DNA of 64,000 bases from Alphaproteobacteria bacterium (GCA_030425145.1 JAUHVK010000002.1:1-64000); one strand, 5' to 3'; numbered from the stretch's first letter, positions 42,253-51,181 are shown. Made by a program: numbers and translations. The notes: generated by a model not told the origin, from the letters alone.

Positions 42253-42669
42253 TCAGGCTTTCCTGACCGGGATGGACTTTGCTGTACCCGCGCCAGGTTT
42301 CTTGCGCGGAACCGAGATTTCCAGAACTCCGTCCTTCATATGCGCGACGACGCCTTCGTCATCGGCATCCACCGGAAGCCGAAATGACCGCCGAAATGAC
42401 CCGTACTGGCGTTCCGAGAAGTACCAGGTATCGCCCTTGTCTTCCCGCTCGGACGACTTTTCACCCGATACGACGAGCATACCCGCTTCTGCGGTCACGT
42501 TGATATCGCTCTCCGACACCCCCGGCAGTTCCATTGAAATCCGGTAGGTATCCTCGTCCGACGAGGCATCCGACGCCGGGGACAGCCAATCCGCGATGCG
42601 GCTGCCAACCCCGCGCAGCGGAGCATAAAGGCTGGGCCAGAAGCCCGATGTCTGGTTCGTCTCCACCAT
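42253..42669 (-). CDS. Small heat shock protein (Hsp20/alpha-crystallin)
   Basis: 138 residues from ATG 42669, with AGGAGGAG before it. The alpha-crystallin domain spans about 40-125 (YRISMELPGVSESDINV, then GVLEISVPRKK with the G-V-L motif). A short N-terminal arm has Trp/Leu (FWPSLYAPLRG). It holds unfolding proteins until ATP-dependent chaperones act. Convergent with infC, sharing the terminator region. No sigma-32 promoter could be recognised with confidence. Confidence 0.92.
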   Translation of the reverse strand: MVETNQTSGFWPSLYAPLRGVGSRIADWLSPASDASSDEDTYRISMELPGVSESDINVTAEAGMLVVSGEKSSEREDKGDTWYFSERQYGSFRRSFRLPVDADDEGVVAHMKDGVLEISVPRKKPGAGTAKSIPVRKA

Positions 42670-42766
42670 GTCAACTCCTCCTGTTGCTGTAGGGCAAGAA
42701 CAGAGAGATTCTAGGCGCAGGACACGATCTGCGCCTTGATACATCTCAACTCTGGCATTTGTTGCG

Positions 42767-43765
42767 TCAGGATTCCCGGGGTCGCGGACGGCTGGGCGGT
42801 TCTTTCAGCAAACCGCCGACTCCCATTCCCATGATGTCTCCAGGGGACACGGGCACATCGCACAACAGCCGCTCAAGCACCCAATCCGCACCGTTCATCG
42901 CCGGCGAGCGGGCACATCCCGGAAGCCCGATCACGGGGACGCCGTCCAGATGCCCCCAGAACAGCAGGTTTCCCGGATCCACAGGCATCCCGTAATGGAC
43001 AACCTCCCCACCCGCAGCGCGCAACGCCTGCGGAGCAACATCATACAGGTCAGAGGTGGCCGACCCTGTCAGGATGCACAGGATGTCGTGATCCGGGCGG
43101 GCTGCAGCCAGCGCATCGCGCAGCGCCTCGATCCGATGCGGGACAACGGTCTGATCATTCAGCGTGACACCCATGCGGTCAAACCGCATCGACATAGCCC
43201 GCACGCCTTTGTCTCCGACATCCTGCCCTCCCACGCTGGTCTGAATAAGAACCGTGCGTTTGCGCGTGACAGGGCGTAAGGCCAGAGCCTTCTGTCCGAC
43301 AGAGCAGGTCCGTTCGAGCGCATCGCCCGGTGCCGCGTAGGAGATGATCTTGACCGTGGCAACCATCCCTCGCGCCGCCATCCGTTGCCATTCCGGAACG
43401 GTGGCCACCGTGATCATCGGATGAACGGCATTGACCGCGTTGATCTTGTCGGCGTCGATTTCCGCAACGCCGTTGCCCGTCGCATAGATATTGACCCGTC
43501 CGGTGCTGGCCGGCGCCACGCGAAGATTGACCGCCTTGGGATCCGGCACCAAAGCCTGCGCCAGCCGTTCCGCCGCGCGGTCTTCGTGTACGTCTCCGGG
43601 CTCCAGCCGCGCAACGGTGATTTCCTCGACCCCGGCATTGCGCAGCTTCTCGAGCGCAGCCGCATCCAGAGTCAGCCCCTTGCGCAACCGCCCCTTGGGA
43701 AGAGCGACCGAATGCGCAAGGATCGCACCTTCTGCCGCATCGAGTGTGACCGGCCCGAACTTCAT
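42767..43765 (-). CDS. Molybdopterin-binding protein (MoeA/MogA-like)
   Basis: 332 residues. The C-terminal half has a MoaB/Mog-type molybdopterin fold (VLIQTSVGGQDVGDKG near 168; DILCILTGSATSDLYDVAP near 222, landmark ILTGSATSD; GLPGCARSP near 278). The N-terminal 150 residues resemble the variant region of Mo-hydroxylase maturation proteins. It overlaps the XdhC-family gene by four bases, so the two act together, presumably in preparing or inserting the cofactor for a xanthine- or CO-dehydrogenase-type enzyme not encoded in this window. Confidence 0.85.
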   Translation of the reverse strand: MKFGPVTLDAAEGAILAHSVALPKGRLRKGLTLDAAALEKLRNAGVEEITVARLEPGDVHEDRAAERLAQALVPDPKAVNLRVAPASTGRVNIYATGNGVAEIDADKINAVNAVHPMITVATVPEWQRMAARGMVATVKIISYAAPGDALERTCSVGQKALALRPVTRKRTVLIQTSVGGQDVGDKGVRAMSMRFDRMGVTLNDQTVVPHRIEALRDALAAARPDHDILCILTGSATSDLYDVAPQALRAAGGEVVHYGMPVDPGNLLFWGHLDGVPVIGLPGCARSPAMNGADWVLERLLCDVPVSPGDIMGMGVGGLLKEPPSRPRPRES

Positions 43766-44730
43766 GCGCCCTTCCGCAGCACGCGGGTCATCTCAGCGAG
43801 GATCGACACCGCGATCTCCGCTGGACCAGAGGCGCCGATGTCGAGACCGATAGGCCCGTGGATCTTGGCGATCTCGTCTTCGGTGAAGCCGGATGCCGTG
43901 AGCCGGTCCACCCGCTTTGCATGGGTGCGGGTCGACCCGAGCGCGCCGATATAGAAACACTCAGCCCGCAGCGCCTGTTCGAGTGCGGGATCGTCCAGTT
44001 TCGGATCATGAGTCAGCAGCACCAGCGCGGTGCGGGCATCCAGACCCAACTGGGTGATCGCCTCGTCCGGCCAGTCGTGCAGGATGGTTTCACCGGGGAA
44101 ACGGCTGTCCGACCCGAACGCCTCGCGTGGGTCGATCAGGGTCGGGTCATAGCCCGCAATCCGCGCCATCGGCACCAGCGCCTGCGCGATGTGCACAGCA
44201 CCCACGATAATCAGGCGCAGGGGCGGGTTGTGTATGGCGACAAACGTGCGGCTGTCTTCAACAAAGCCCGAGCGGTCCATCCGAAACGCATGATCATGGC
44301 CGTCGATTGTCAGACTGCGCGCACCCGCGTCCAGATCGACGACATAGGCCACGGGTTTGCGCGCGGCGCGATATTTTACCAATTGGTCAAGAATCTCTTC
44401 GGGCATCACCGCGCCCACCGGCTCGACCAGCACGCGGATGGTTCCGCCACAGGCCAGACCGACCGCAAAAGCATCCTGATCGCTGACCCCGAACTCAAGC
44501 TCCCGCGGCTTGCCATCGGCCAGCGCATCCATCGCCTCGACCACCACCGCGCCTTCGACACAGCCGCCCGAGACCGAGCCTTCGATTTCGCCCTCGCCCG
44601 AGATCGCCAATTGCGACCCAACCCGGCGCGGGGCGCTGCCCCATGTCTCGATCACTGTCGCCAGAACCGCGCCCTTGCCGGACCGATGCCAGTCGAGCGC
44701 CGTTTCAGGACATCTGTCAAACCGCTCCAT
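43762..44730 (-). CDS. XdhC/CoxF-family maturation protein
   Basis: 322 residues. The XdhC-CoxI domain at the N-terminus has ETWGSAPRRVGSQLAIS (landmark WGSAPR), GSVSGGCVEGAVV (about 52-64) and GLACGGTIRVLVEP (about 90-103). A C-terminal Rossmann domain begins LIIVGAVHIAQAL (about 172). XdhC binds molybdenum cofactor, helps add the terminal sulfido ligand and delivers it to molybdenum hydroxylases. It is the first gene of a two-gene unit with the molybdopterin-binding protein. Confidence 0.9.
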   Translation of the reverse strand: MERFDRCPETALDWHRSGKGAVLATVIETWGSAPRRVGSQLAISGEGEIEGSVSGGCVEGAVVVEAMDALADGKPRELEFGVSDQDAFAVGLACGGTIRVLVEPVGAVMPEEILDQLVKYRAARKPVAYVVDLDAGARSLTIDGHDHAFRMDRSGFVEDSRTFVAIHNPPLRLIIVGAVHIAQALVPMARIAGYDPTLIDPREAFGSDSRFPGETILHDWPDEAITQLGLDARTALVLLTHDPKLDDPALEQALRAECFYIGALGSTRTHAKRVDRLTASGFTEDEIAKIHGPIGLDIGASGPAEIAVSILAEMTRVLRKGA

Positions 44731-44807
44731 TGCAGGGCCCTCCTCCGAATATCTGCGGCGACCATATCACGCCGCGCGGCGCTGTCTCCCCCTGCGATGG
44801 TGCTAGG

Positions 44808-45989
44808 TCACGCCATCTGCACGCGGGTCACGTCATACCCGTAAAGCCAGTCGAACCGGCCTAACATCTGACCCGGTGACACCCGGCTGAGCAGGCTCAG
44901 CGCGGTATGGGCGGCAAAGCGGAACGGGCCCGGCGACAGGTGGTAATTGCGGGCGTTCTTGCTGGCCGCGTCAATCACCCGCGTGACCCGTGCCATGCGG
45001 CGCTGTTGATACGCGGCAAGCCCGCTATCCATGTCAGATGCCTGTGACAGAGCATCGGCGAGCGCCCAGGCATCCTCCATCGCCATATTGGCGCCCTGCG
45101 CCAGAAACGGCAGCGTCGGATGCGCGGCATCCCCCAAAAGCGTCACACCCTGCCCATACCAGCGCGCCGCGACCGGATGGCGGAACAGGCCCCAGACACC
45201 GGGTGCTTCGGCTTGCGACAGGATCTGGTGAACTTCGGCATCGAACCCGGCAAATGCTTTGCGCAGGTTGTCGGCGTCGTCTTTCTGCGACCAGCTTTCC
45301 GCGGCCCATTGGCTGCGCTCTTCGACAGCAACAACGTTCAACAATGAGCCATCGCGCAGTGGATAGGTCACCATGTGCCGTTTCGGCCCCATATGCACAC
45401 GGGCATGTGGCGGGTGCCCGGTGATGTTAGGCACGATGCAGCGCCATGCGACTTGTCCGGTGAAGAACGGTTTTTGTGCCGCGTTCAGCACGGGTCGCAC
45501 AGCCGAGTGAATGCCATCGGCACCAATTGCCAGATCGGAGTCACGGAAATCTCCCGTGGCCAGAACAATGCGCGGTTTGGGTCCGGGCGTTACGGTATCG
45601 ACCCGTTGCAGCAAGCGCACCGCCACCCCCTGCTCGCGGGCAGCGGCAGACAACAAATCGACCAGATCGGCGCGGTGCACAAAATAGTATCGCTGGTCTT
45701 GCGGCAGGCGTTTGAGGTCAAGCCGGGCCACCTCGACGCCGGTGCTGCCATTGCGCAGCGACACCGCCTCGCCCTGCACACAGCAACGCGCCAGCGCGTC
45801 ACCCAATCCAAGCGCTTCGATCACCCGCAGCCCGTTGGGTGAGACCTGGATGCCCGCGCCGACCTCGGTGATGGCCTGCGCCTGTTCCAGAACCGTCACA
45901 TTCGCCCCGCGCTGGCGCAGCGCAAGCGCACATGCCAACCCGCCGATGCCGCCACCGATGACGGTGATGTCCAATTTGTTCAGGTCCAA
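44808..45989 (-). CDS. FAD-dependent aromatic monooxygenase (UbiH/salicylate hydroxylase-like)
   Basis: 393 residues from TTG 45989, with AGGGGG six bases upstream. ATG 46040 is unlikely because the dksA-like gene's terminator lies between. Motifs are VIGGGIGGLACALALRQRG (about 9-27, FAD), the DG motif in LAIGADGIHS (about 155) and GDAAHPTLPFLAQGANMAMEDA (landmark GDAAHP, about 280). Closest in feel to 3-hydroxybenzoate 6-hydroxylase/salicylate hydroxylase, but the substrate is not certain. It uses NAD(P)H and O2 to hydroxylate a ring. Confidence 0.88.
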   Translation of the reverse strand: MDLNKLDITVIGGGIGGLACALALRQRGANVTVLEQAQAITEVGAGIQVSPNGLRVIEALGLGDALARCCVQGEAVSLRNGSTGVEVARLDLKRLPQDQRYYFVHRADLVDLLSAAAREQGVAVRLLQRVDTVTPGPKPRIVLATGDFRDSDLAIGADGIHSAVRPVLNAAQKPFFTGQVAWRCIVPNITGHPPHARVHMGPKRHMVTYPLRDGSLLNVVAVEERSQWAAESWSQKDDADNLRKAFAGFDAEVHQILSQAEAPGVWGLFRHPVAARWYGQGVTLLGDAAHPTLPFLAQGANMAMEDAWALADALSQASDMDSGLAAYQQRRMARVTRVIDAASKNARNYHLSPGPFRFAAHTALSLLSRVSPGQMLGRFDWLYGYDVTRVQMA

Positions 45990-46002
45990 ACCAGTCCCCC
46001 TG

Positions 46003-46036
46003 AAAAGAAACGCGCCAGAGCATATGCCCTGGCGCG
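46003..46036 (-). terminator. Terminator of the DksA-like gene
   Basis: On the minus strand, CGCGCCAG and CTGGCGCG enclose the inner palindrome GCATATGC, followed by TTTCTTTT. It sits 26 bases after the DksA-like stop and before the start of the monooxygenase gene. Confidence 0.8.
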
Positions 46037-46061
46037 CCATGTCACGTGCCTCAGTCGCGCA

Positions 46062-46517
46062 TCAATCGTCGCGGTGCACTTTCTCGCGCCGCTCATGGCG
46101 CTCTTGTGCTTCAAGGCTGAGGGTGGTGGTTGGTCGCGCCACGAGGCGCTTGAGCGAGATCGGTTCGCCAGTGGCCTGGCAATACCCGAATTCGCCTTCG
46201 TCGATCCGGCGCAGCGCCGCGTCGATCTTGGCCACCAGCTTGCGCTGACGGTCACGGATTCGCAACTCCAGTGCGCGGTCTGTTTCTTCTGAAGCGCGGT
46301 CCGCCACGTCCGGGATATTGCGTGTGCCGTCCTGCAGACCTGCGATGGTGGATTTGCTGTCGCTCAGAAGCTCGCTGCGCTGTTCGAGAAGTTCACGGCG
46401 GAACCACTCCAGCTGGCGATCATTCATGAAGGGCTCATCCTCGGCGGGTCGGTAATCATCGGGCAGGAAAGTTTCAGCTTTCATCTTGGTCCCCTTGTCT
46501 ACGCCAGTATCTGTCAT
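46062..46517 (-). CDS. dksA: DksA/TraR-family RNA polymerase-binding protein, zinc-poor
   Basis: 151 residues from ATG 46517, with AAGGGA six bases before. A coiled-coil hairpin (about 35-105) carries acidic tip residues in NIPDVADRASEETDRA. The C-terminal globular region retains only GYCQATGEPI where canonical DksA has four zinc-binding cysteines; the second pair is replaced (RPTTTLSLEAQE). Zinc-independent CxxT-type DksA proteins are known in Rhodobacter and Pseudomonas. With ppGpp it enters the secondary channel of RNA polymerase to adjust transcription. Confidence 0.9.
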   Translation of the reverse strand: MTDTGVDKGTKMKAETFLPDDYRPAEDEPFMNDRQLEWFRRELLEQRSELLSDSKSTIAGLQDGTRNIPDVADRASEETDRALELRIRDRQRKLVAKIDAALRRIDEGEFGYCQATGEPISLKRLVARPTTTLSLEAQERHERREKVHRDD

Positions 46518-46650
46518 AGAAATTCCCTTAGATATCTGGCACCCCTAGGCGCAGCACTTAACCGAAGGCCCGGGGGTTGTCACTACCAATAGCTGCACGA
46601 AACAGTGAAATCCTCGCGCTGAGACAAAGACACATAAAGGCAGGACAGAT

Positions 46651-47493
46651 ATGAAATTTAAAGGCACGGACAGCTATGTGGCGACCGACGATCTGACGAT
46701 TGCTGTGAACGCCGCAGTAACGCTTGAACGGCCTCTATTGGTGAAAGGCGAACCGGGCACCGGCAAAACCGAGCTGGCCCGGCAGGTGGCCTCTGGTCTG
46801 GGCCTGCGGATGATCGAATGGAACATCAAGTCCACCACCAAGGCACAGCAGGGTCTTTACGAGTACGACGCGGTCAGCCGGTTGCGGGACAGCCAGCTGG
46901 GCGACGAACGCGTCAATGACGTGAAGAACTACATCCGCAAGGGTAAGCTGTGGCAGGCTTTTGAGGCGGATGAAAAGGTGGTGCTGCTGATAGACGAGAT
47001 CGACAAGGCGGATATCGAGTTCCCGAATGACCTCTTGCAGGAGCTCGATAAGATGGAGTTCCACGTCTACGAGACCGGCGAGACCATCCGCGCCCGCCAG
47101 CGCCCCATCGTCATCATCACCTCGAACAATGAAAAAGAGCTGCCCGACGCCTTCCTGCGGCGGTGTTTCTTTCACTACATCCGCTTCCCCGAACCGGACA
47201 CGCTGCGCCAGATCGTCGAGGTGCATCATCCCGGCCTGAAAGAGGCGCTGCTGACCACCGCGTTGACGCAGTTCTACGAGCTGCGCGAACAGCCGGGGCT
47301 GAAAAAGAAGCCGTCGACATCCGAAGTGCTGGACTGGCTGAAACTCCTGTTGGCCGAGGATATGACAGCAGACGACCTGAAGCGTGACGGGGTGAACGCG
47401 TTGCCGAAGCTTCATGGAGCACTGCTCAAGAACGAGCAGGATGTGCATTTGTTTGAACGGCTGGCCTTTATGGCACGGCGCGAGCGGCGGTAG
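46651..47493 (+). CDS. MoxR-family AAA+ ATPase (CoxD-like)
   Basis: 280 residues. Walker A GEPGTGKTELARQ (about 33-45), Walker B VLLIDEIDKAD (about 112-122), sensor ITSNNEKELPDAFLRRC (landmark TSNNEKELP, about 154). MoxR ATPases act with VWA-domain partners to insert metals or remodel enzymes; CoxD acts on the CO dehydrogenase active site. Its likely partner, the CoxE-like VWA protein, is encoded 3.7 kb downstream. Start ATG 46651. Confidence 0.92.
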   Translation: MKFKGTDSYVATDDLTIAVNAAVTLERPLLVKGEPGTGKTELARQVASGLGLRMIEWNIKSTTKAQQGLYEYDAVSRLRDSQLGDERVNDVKNYIRKGKLWQAFEADEKVVLLIDEIDKADIEFPNDLLQELDKMEFHVYETGETIRARQRPIVIITSNNEKELPDAFLRRCFFHYIRFPEPDTLRQIVEVHHPGLKEALLTTALTQFYELREQPGLKKKPSTSEVLDWLKLLLAEDMTADDLKRDGVNALPKLHGALLKNEQDVHLFERLAFMARRERR

Positions 47494-47534
47494 GATTCGA
47501 AAGGGTTCGAATTGGCTGCGCCAATCCGATTATT

Positions 47535-47616
47535 GGGGGCTCTGCCCGCCGCCCATTGGGCTTGAACCAATGGCGCCAAATGGGCAGCCCCCCGAGGTAT
47601 TTTTCAAACAGAGAAG
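47535..47616 (+). repeat. Hairpin plus dispersed GTATTTTT...GAGAAG motif, copy C
   Basis: An inverted repeat with outer arms GGGGGCT (47535-47541) and AGCCCCC (47586-47592) is followed by GTATTTTTCAAACAGAGAAG (47597-47616). The second part is the reverse complement of the motif at 35096 and 54191. It lies between convergent genes and may serve as their terminator. Confidence 0.55.
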
Positions 47617-47628
47617 TGGTGATTGCGC

Positions 47629-48747
47629 CTATTTCAGTGGGTCGGTCTGGAACAGCTGGACCTTGAGCCCGCCATGGGGAATCGGCGCGCTCACATTTCG
47701 GAAGTGCAATCCGGTCGCGCGGGCCAGCCCCTTGTCGGAGGTGACGATGCCCACGCGCCAACCCTTGAACCGTTCTTTCATCACAGTGCCAAACGACCCG
47801 TGCAGCGCAAAGAGCAGCTTGCGGTTGCCGATGCGCGCGCCATAGGGCGGGTTGACGATGACAAGACCTGGCGGGCCATCGGGCGGGGTCAGTTCGGCCA
47901 CTGCCTGATGGGTGAAAGATGTGACCTCGGCCACCCCGGCCCGTTCGGCGTTTGCGGTGGCGTTGGCGACCGCTCCGGCGTCGCGATCCGAGCCGTAGAA
48001 GTGCAGTTCCGTCTGGTTTGGTTCTGGCAGGTCGAATTTGAGGGCCGCCCAGGCATTCGCATCGAAGGAGGCGAGGTCTTCGAACCCGAAGCGGCGGGTG
48101 CGGCCGGGTGCGAGACCAAGTGCCATCTCGGCAGCTTCGATCACAAAGGTGCCGGAGCCGCACATCGGGTCGAGCACCGGCTCTGATCCGTCATAGCCGC
48201 AGGCGCGCAGGAACAGCGCGGCCAGCGTTTCGCGCATTGGAGCCTTGCCGATGGCCTGTTTGTGGCCCCGCTTGTGCAGCCCCTCGCCCGAAGTGTCGAG
48301 GCTGATTTCGCAGAGATCGTCTTCGATCCGCACACGCACCGTCAGTCCGGCCTTGTCGCTGGGTTTGGCCCCAAGCGCATCGGCGATGGCGTTTTCGACC
48401 CGTTCGATGGCGGCACCCGCGTGATAGATGCGGGATTTGCGGCAAGTCGCCTCGACCCGGTAGGGCACGTCGGCGCGCAGAAGCGCGGGCCAGTCGATCT
48501 TGCGCGCGCGCTTGTCGAGCTGCGCCAGATGCATGGCGCGGAAACGGGCCACCCGCGCCAAGACGCGTCCTGCCCCGCGCAGCATCAGGTTGGCGCGCCA
48601 AACCTCGGGCCAGTCGCCGGTGCAGGTCACCCCGCCTGGAACGGCGGTGGCCTCGGCAAAACCGAGGGCGGCGGCCTCGTCGCGCAGCAGGTGTTCGAAG
48701 CCCGGCGTACCGGAGAGAAAAATCTCGAGGGGCGTGGTGTCTGTCAT
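47629..48747 (-). CDS. THUMP-domain 23S rRNA guanine-N2-methyltransferase (RlmL type)
   Basis: 372 residues. An N-terminal THUMP region (about 1-150: EIFLSGTPGFEHLLRDEA, landmark GFEHLLRDE; HKRGHKQA near 160) is followed by a Rossmann methyltransferase with PMCGSGTFVIEAAEMALG (about 190-207) for SAM and VIVNPPYGARIG (about 305-316) as the catalytic NPPY motif. It matches the N-terminal half of E. coli RlmKL (G2445 methylation); the RlmK half is not fused here. It is transcribed convergently to the MoxR gene. Confidence 0.9.
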   Translation of the reverse strand: MTDTTPLEIFLSGTPGFEHLLRDEAAALGFAEATAVPGGVTCTGDWPEVWRANLMLRGAGRVLARVARFRAMHLAQLDKRARKIDWPALLRADVPYRVEATCRKSRIYHAGAAIERVENAIADALGAKPSDKAGLTVRVRIEDDLCEISLDTSGEGLHKRGHKQAIGKAPMRETLAALFLRACGYDGSEPVLDPMCGSGTFVIEAAEMALGLAPGRTRRFGFEDLASFDANAWAALKFDLPEPNQTELHFYGSDRDAGAVANATANAERAGVAEVTSFTHQAVAELTPPDGPPGLVIVNPPYGARIGNRKLLFALHGSFGTVMKERFKGWRVGIVTSDKGLARATGLHFRNVSAPIPHGGLKVQLFQTDPLK

Positions 48748-49033
48748 GCGCGCGGCTTACCCTGAATTTGGCGACGCCGATAGGGACTGTCTTGGCATCA
48801 ACGGCTTGGACGGGTGCGCAGGTATACTCGGAACAGCACCTGTTGCGCTTTTGCACAGGTTAACCATCTGAATTTGCAGCATTTCACCCTTGCGCACCGA
48901 ATCGAATCAAAAAGTGATTCGCACCGATTCGTTCATCCTAGGCAAAAACCACTGTTTCGCCGTAAGCTACCCCCACAGAGGACAAAAAACCGCGGAGCAT
49001 CAAGCATCCGCAACGAGCAGGCAGGCTTCATAC

Positions 49034-49486
49034 GTGTCCCAAACAAACTTGAACGTGCGCTTTCTGCGCGCGGATGACTACGACTCGTGGTGCGCCCTGT
49101 GGCGCGGATATCTGACGTTCTATGAATCGTCGGTGCCCGAAGACGTGTACAAATCAACCTTTGCGCGGTTGCTCGGCGATGATCCGCAGGATTACAGCGG
49201 TCTGTTGGCCGAGCACGATGGCAAGCCGGTCGGACTGGTTCATTACCTCTTCCACCGCCATTGCTGGAAGATCGAGAACGTCTGCTATTTGCAGGATCTC
49301 TACGCTGACCCATCCGCGCGCGGCATGGGTGTTGGGCGCGCGTTGATCGAGGCCGTCTACGAACAGGCCGACGCGGCGGGAGCGCCTTCGGTCTATTGGA
49401 TGACGCAGGAGTTCAACCACACGGCGCGGCAGCTTTATGACAGGATCGGTCAACTCACCCCGTTCATAAAGTACCAGCGGGGCTGA
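49034..49486 (+). CDS. GNAT-family N-acetyltransferase
   Basis: 150 residues from GTG 49034, where homology begins (NLNVRFLRADDYDSW). The frame is open further upstream to TTG 48890, but that part looks non-coding. Acetyl-CoA loop: DLYADPSARGMGVGRALIE (about 93-111) with the R/Q-x-x-G-x-G/A motif. It transfers an acetyl group to an amine substrate that cannot be inferred. The DUF2927 gene starts three bases after its stop. Confidence 0.88.
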   Translation: MSQTNLNVRFLRADDYDSWCALWRGYLTFYESSVPEDVYKSTFARLLGDDPQDYSGLLAEHDGKPVGLVHYLFHRHCWKIENVCYLQDLYADPSARGMGVGRALIEAVYEQADAAGAPSVYWMTQEFNHTARQLYDRIGQLTPFIKYQRG

Positions 49487-49489
49487 CAG

Positions 49490-50860
49490 ATGCGCCGGTT
49501 CCTGTTGCCGCTCTACCTGTTCCTTGGCGCCTGTATGCCAGTGTCGCAATCCGAGCCGGCCACCCGTTCCGCTTTTGTTGATCCGACCTTGCCAGCGATG
49601 AAAGCGTTTTCTGTTCCACGACCAAAACCTGTGCAAGCGTCCAATGCCGACCTCACACGCGACTTCATGGATTTGGCCATGGCGCTGGAATCGGGGCGCG
49701 ACCTTGAGGTGTTCACACGGTTCGAAGGACCGATCAGCGTGCGGCTTGTCGGTTCTGTGCAGTCCACCGTTCCCAGCGATCTCGACCGCCTGCTGCACCG
49801 TCTGCGCATGGAAGCCGGGATCAACATCTTTGCCACCTCTGCGCCGGAGGCGAATATCACGATCAATGCCGTCAGCCGCGCAGACATTCAGCGGTTTCTG
49901 CCGCAGGCGGCCTGTTTCGTGGTGCCCAATGTCTCGACCCTGTCGGAATACCGGCAGGCGCGCCGGTCGAACCGGGTGAACTGGGGCAAGATCACCAGCC
50001 GCACACGACTGGCGATCTTCCTGCCCAACGATTCCAGCCCGCAGGAAGCCCGTGACTGCCTGCACGAGGAGCTGGCGCAGGCGCTTGGCCCGCTCAACGA
50101 CCTCTATCGCCTGCCCGACTCGGTGTTCAATGACGACAATGTGCACACGGTTCTGACCGGCTATGACATGCTGATCCTGCGCGCCTATTACGACCCGGTG
50201 CTGCGAAATGGCATGTCGCGGTCGGAGGTGATGGACCGCCTGCCCGGCCTGTTTGCCCGACTGAACCCCGCCGGCGAACGGATCTCCCCCCGGCGCGCGG
50301 CGCGAACACCGCGTCCATGGATTGAGGCGATCCAGACGGCGCTTGGCCCGGGAGCCTCCCCCATCACGCGCCGCGCGGCGGCAACCGAGGCGCTGAGCAT
50401 TGCTTCGGCCATGGGATGGGAGGATCACCGCCGCGGCTTTACCCATTATGCGATGGGCCGCATCATCCAGAGCACCGATCCTGACGCCGCCCGCGCCCAG
50501 TTCCGTCAGGCGGATGCCTATTTCGCCCGTACTCCCAACACCGAATTGCACCGTGCCTATGTCGCGTCGCAACTGGCAGCCTATGCGCTGACCGAGAACA
50601 ACCCGGATGCGGCCATTCATCTGACCGGCGGGTCTATCGACCTCGCGGCGCGGCACGAGAACGCCGCCCTGCTGTCGACGCTGCTGATGCTGCGCGCTGA
50701 GGCGTTGGACCTTGAAGGTCGGGCCTCTGCCGGAGCGGAGGTGCGTCTGGACAGTCTGGGATGGGCGCGTTACGGGTTCGGCTCGGACTGGTCCGTGCGG
50801 GCGAAACTGCGCGAGATCGCGTCCCTCAACCCGCTCAAAAGGGCCAGAGGCAGCTTATGA
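49490..50860 (+). CDS. DUF2927 lipoprotein
   Basis: 456 residues. N-terminal lipoprotein signal with lipobox LFLGAC (Cys at about 15). The DUF2927 domain spans about 50-260, with HEELAQALGPLNDLYRLPDSVFNDDN (landmarks EELAQALGP and LPDSVFNDD) as its most conserved block. The C-terminal 190 residues are TPR-like helices (FRQADAYFARTPNTELHRAYVASQL, landmark FRQADAYF). Probably in the envelope. DUF2927 is typical of Rhodobacteraceae; function unknown. Its stop overlaps the next start. Confidence 0.88.
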   Translation: MRRFLLPLYLFLGACMPVSQSEPATRSAFVDPTLPAMKAFSVPRPKPVQASNADLTRDFMDLAMALESGRDLEVFTRFEGPISVRLVGSVQSTVPSDLDRLLHRLRMEAGINIFATSAPEANITINAVSRADIQRFLPQAACFVVPNVSTLSEYRQARRSNRVNWGKITSRTRLAIFLPNDSSPQEARDCLHEELAQALGPLNDLYRLPDSVFNDDNVHTVLTGYDMLILRAYYDPVLRNGMSRSEVMDRLPGLFARLNPAGERISPRRAARTPRPWIEAIQTALGPGASPITRRAAATEALSIASAMGWEDHRRGFTHYAMGRIIQSTDPDAARAQFRQADAYFARTPNTELHRAYVASQLAAYALTENNPDAAIHLTGGSIDLAARHENAALLSTLLMLRAEALDLEGRASAGAEVRLDSLGWARYGFGSDWSVRAKLREIASLNPLKRARGSL

Positions 50861-51024
50861 TCGTGATAGCAGGTGCCCTTCTCGGGGCCATCATCGGAGC
50901 CATGACCGCGAAGCGGCGCAAAGGCAACCGCGCGGATATGTGGCAATACGGGGCAGTTTATGCCATCGCTTTTGCGCTTGGCGGGCTGATCCTGACCATC
51001 GCCATCGAAAAACTGGTGTTCTGA
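50857..51024 (+). CDS. Small two-helix membrane protein
   Basis: 55 residues from ATG 50857, overlapping the DUF2927 stop (ATGA). Two hydrophobic segments (VIAGALLGAIIGAM and YAIAFALGGLILTIAIEKLVF, landmark AFALGGLILTIA) are joined by a basic loop (AKRRKGNRADMWQ), so both ends face the periplasm by the positive-inside rule. Family not recognised. Co-translation with the lipoprotein suggests a joint envelope role. Confidence 0.7.
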   Translation: MIVIAGALLGAIIGAMTAKRRKGNRADMWQYGAVYAIAFALGGLILTIAIEKLVF

Positions 51025-51032
51025 ACGGCGCC

Positions 51033-51074
51033 ACGATGCGTCGACGCATCGTGTGTTTCCGTCGACGGAAACAC
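51033..51074. repeat. Paired perfect palindromes, copy 1
   Basis: A 20-base perfect palindrome (half-site ACGATGCGTC, 51033-51052) is directly followed by a 22-base perfect palindrome (half-site GTGTTTCCGTC, 51053-51074). The same pair, in reverse order and with two-base changes, lies at 62054-62098. Both are intergenic, just after a gene end. Confidence 0.85.
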
Positions 51075-51116
51075 CTTGGTGGTTCCTCCCTGCACTCCAT
51101 GGCGGGCTCCTCCGAA

Positions 51117-51136
51117 GTATTTTGACACCGAAGAAG
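51117..51136 (-). repeat. Dispersed GTATTTT...GAAGAAG motif, copy D
   Basis: GTATTTTGACACCGAAGAAG, the reverse-complement relative of the motif at 35096 and 54191, is preceded by GGCTCCTCCGA. It lies 45 bases upstream of the VWA gene start and 43 bases after the paired palindromes. Confidence 0.5.
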
Positions 51137-51181
51137 ATGGGACGGCTGGTCAGCCCCCGGCGCGCTTGCTAGACCAAAGGC

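Noticed and set aside
49154-50656. 500-codon minus-strand frame opposite the DUF2927 gene
   Set aside because: The plus strand encodes a lipoprotein with a proper signal and conserved DUF2927 block; the minus frame has no motifs.
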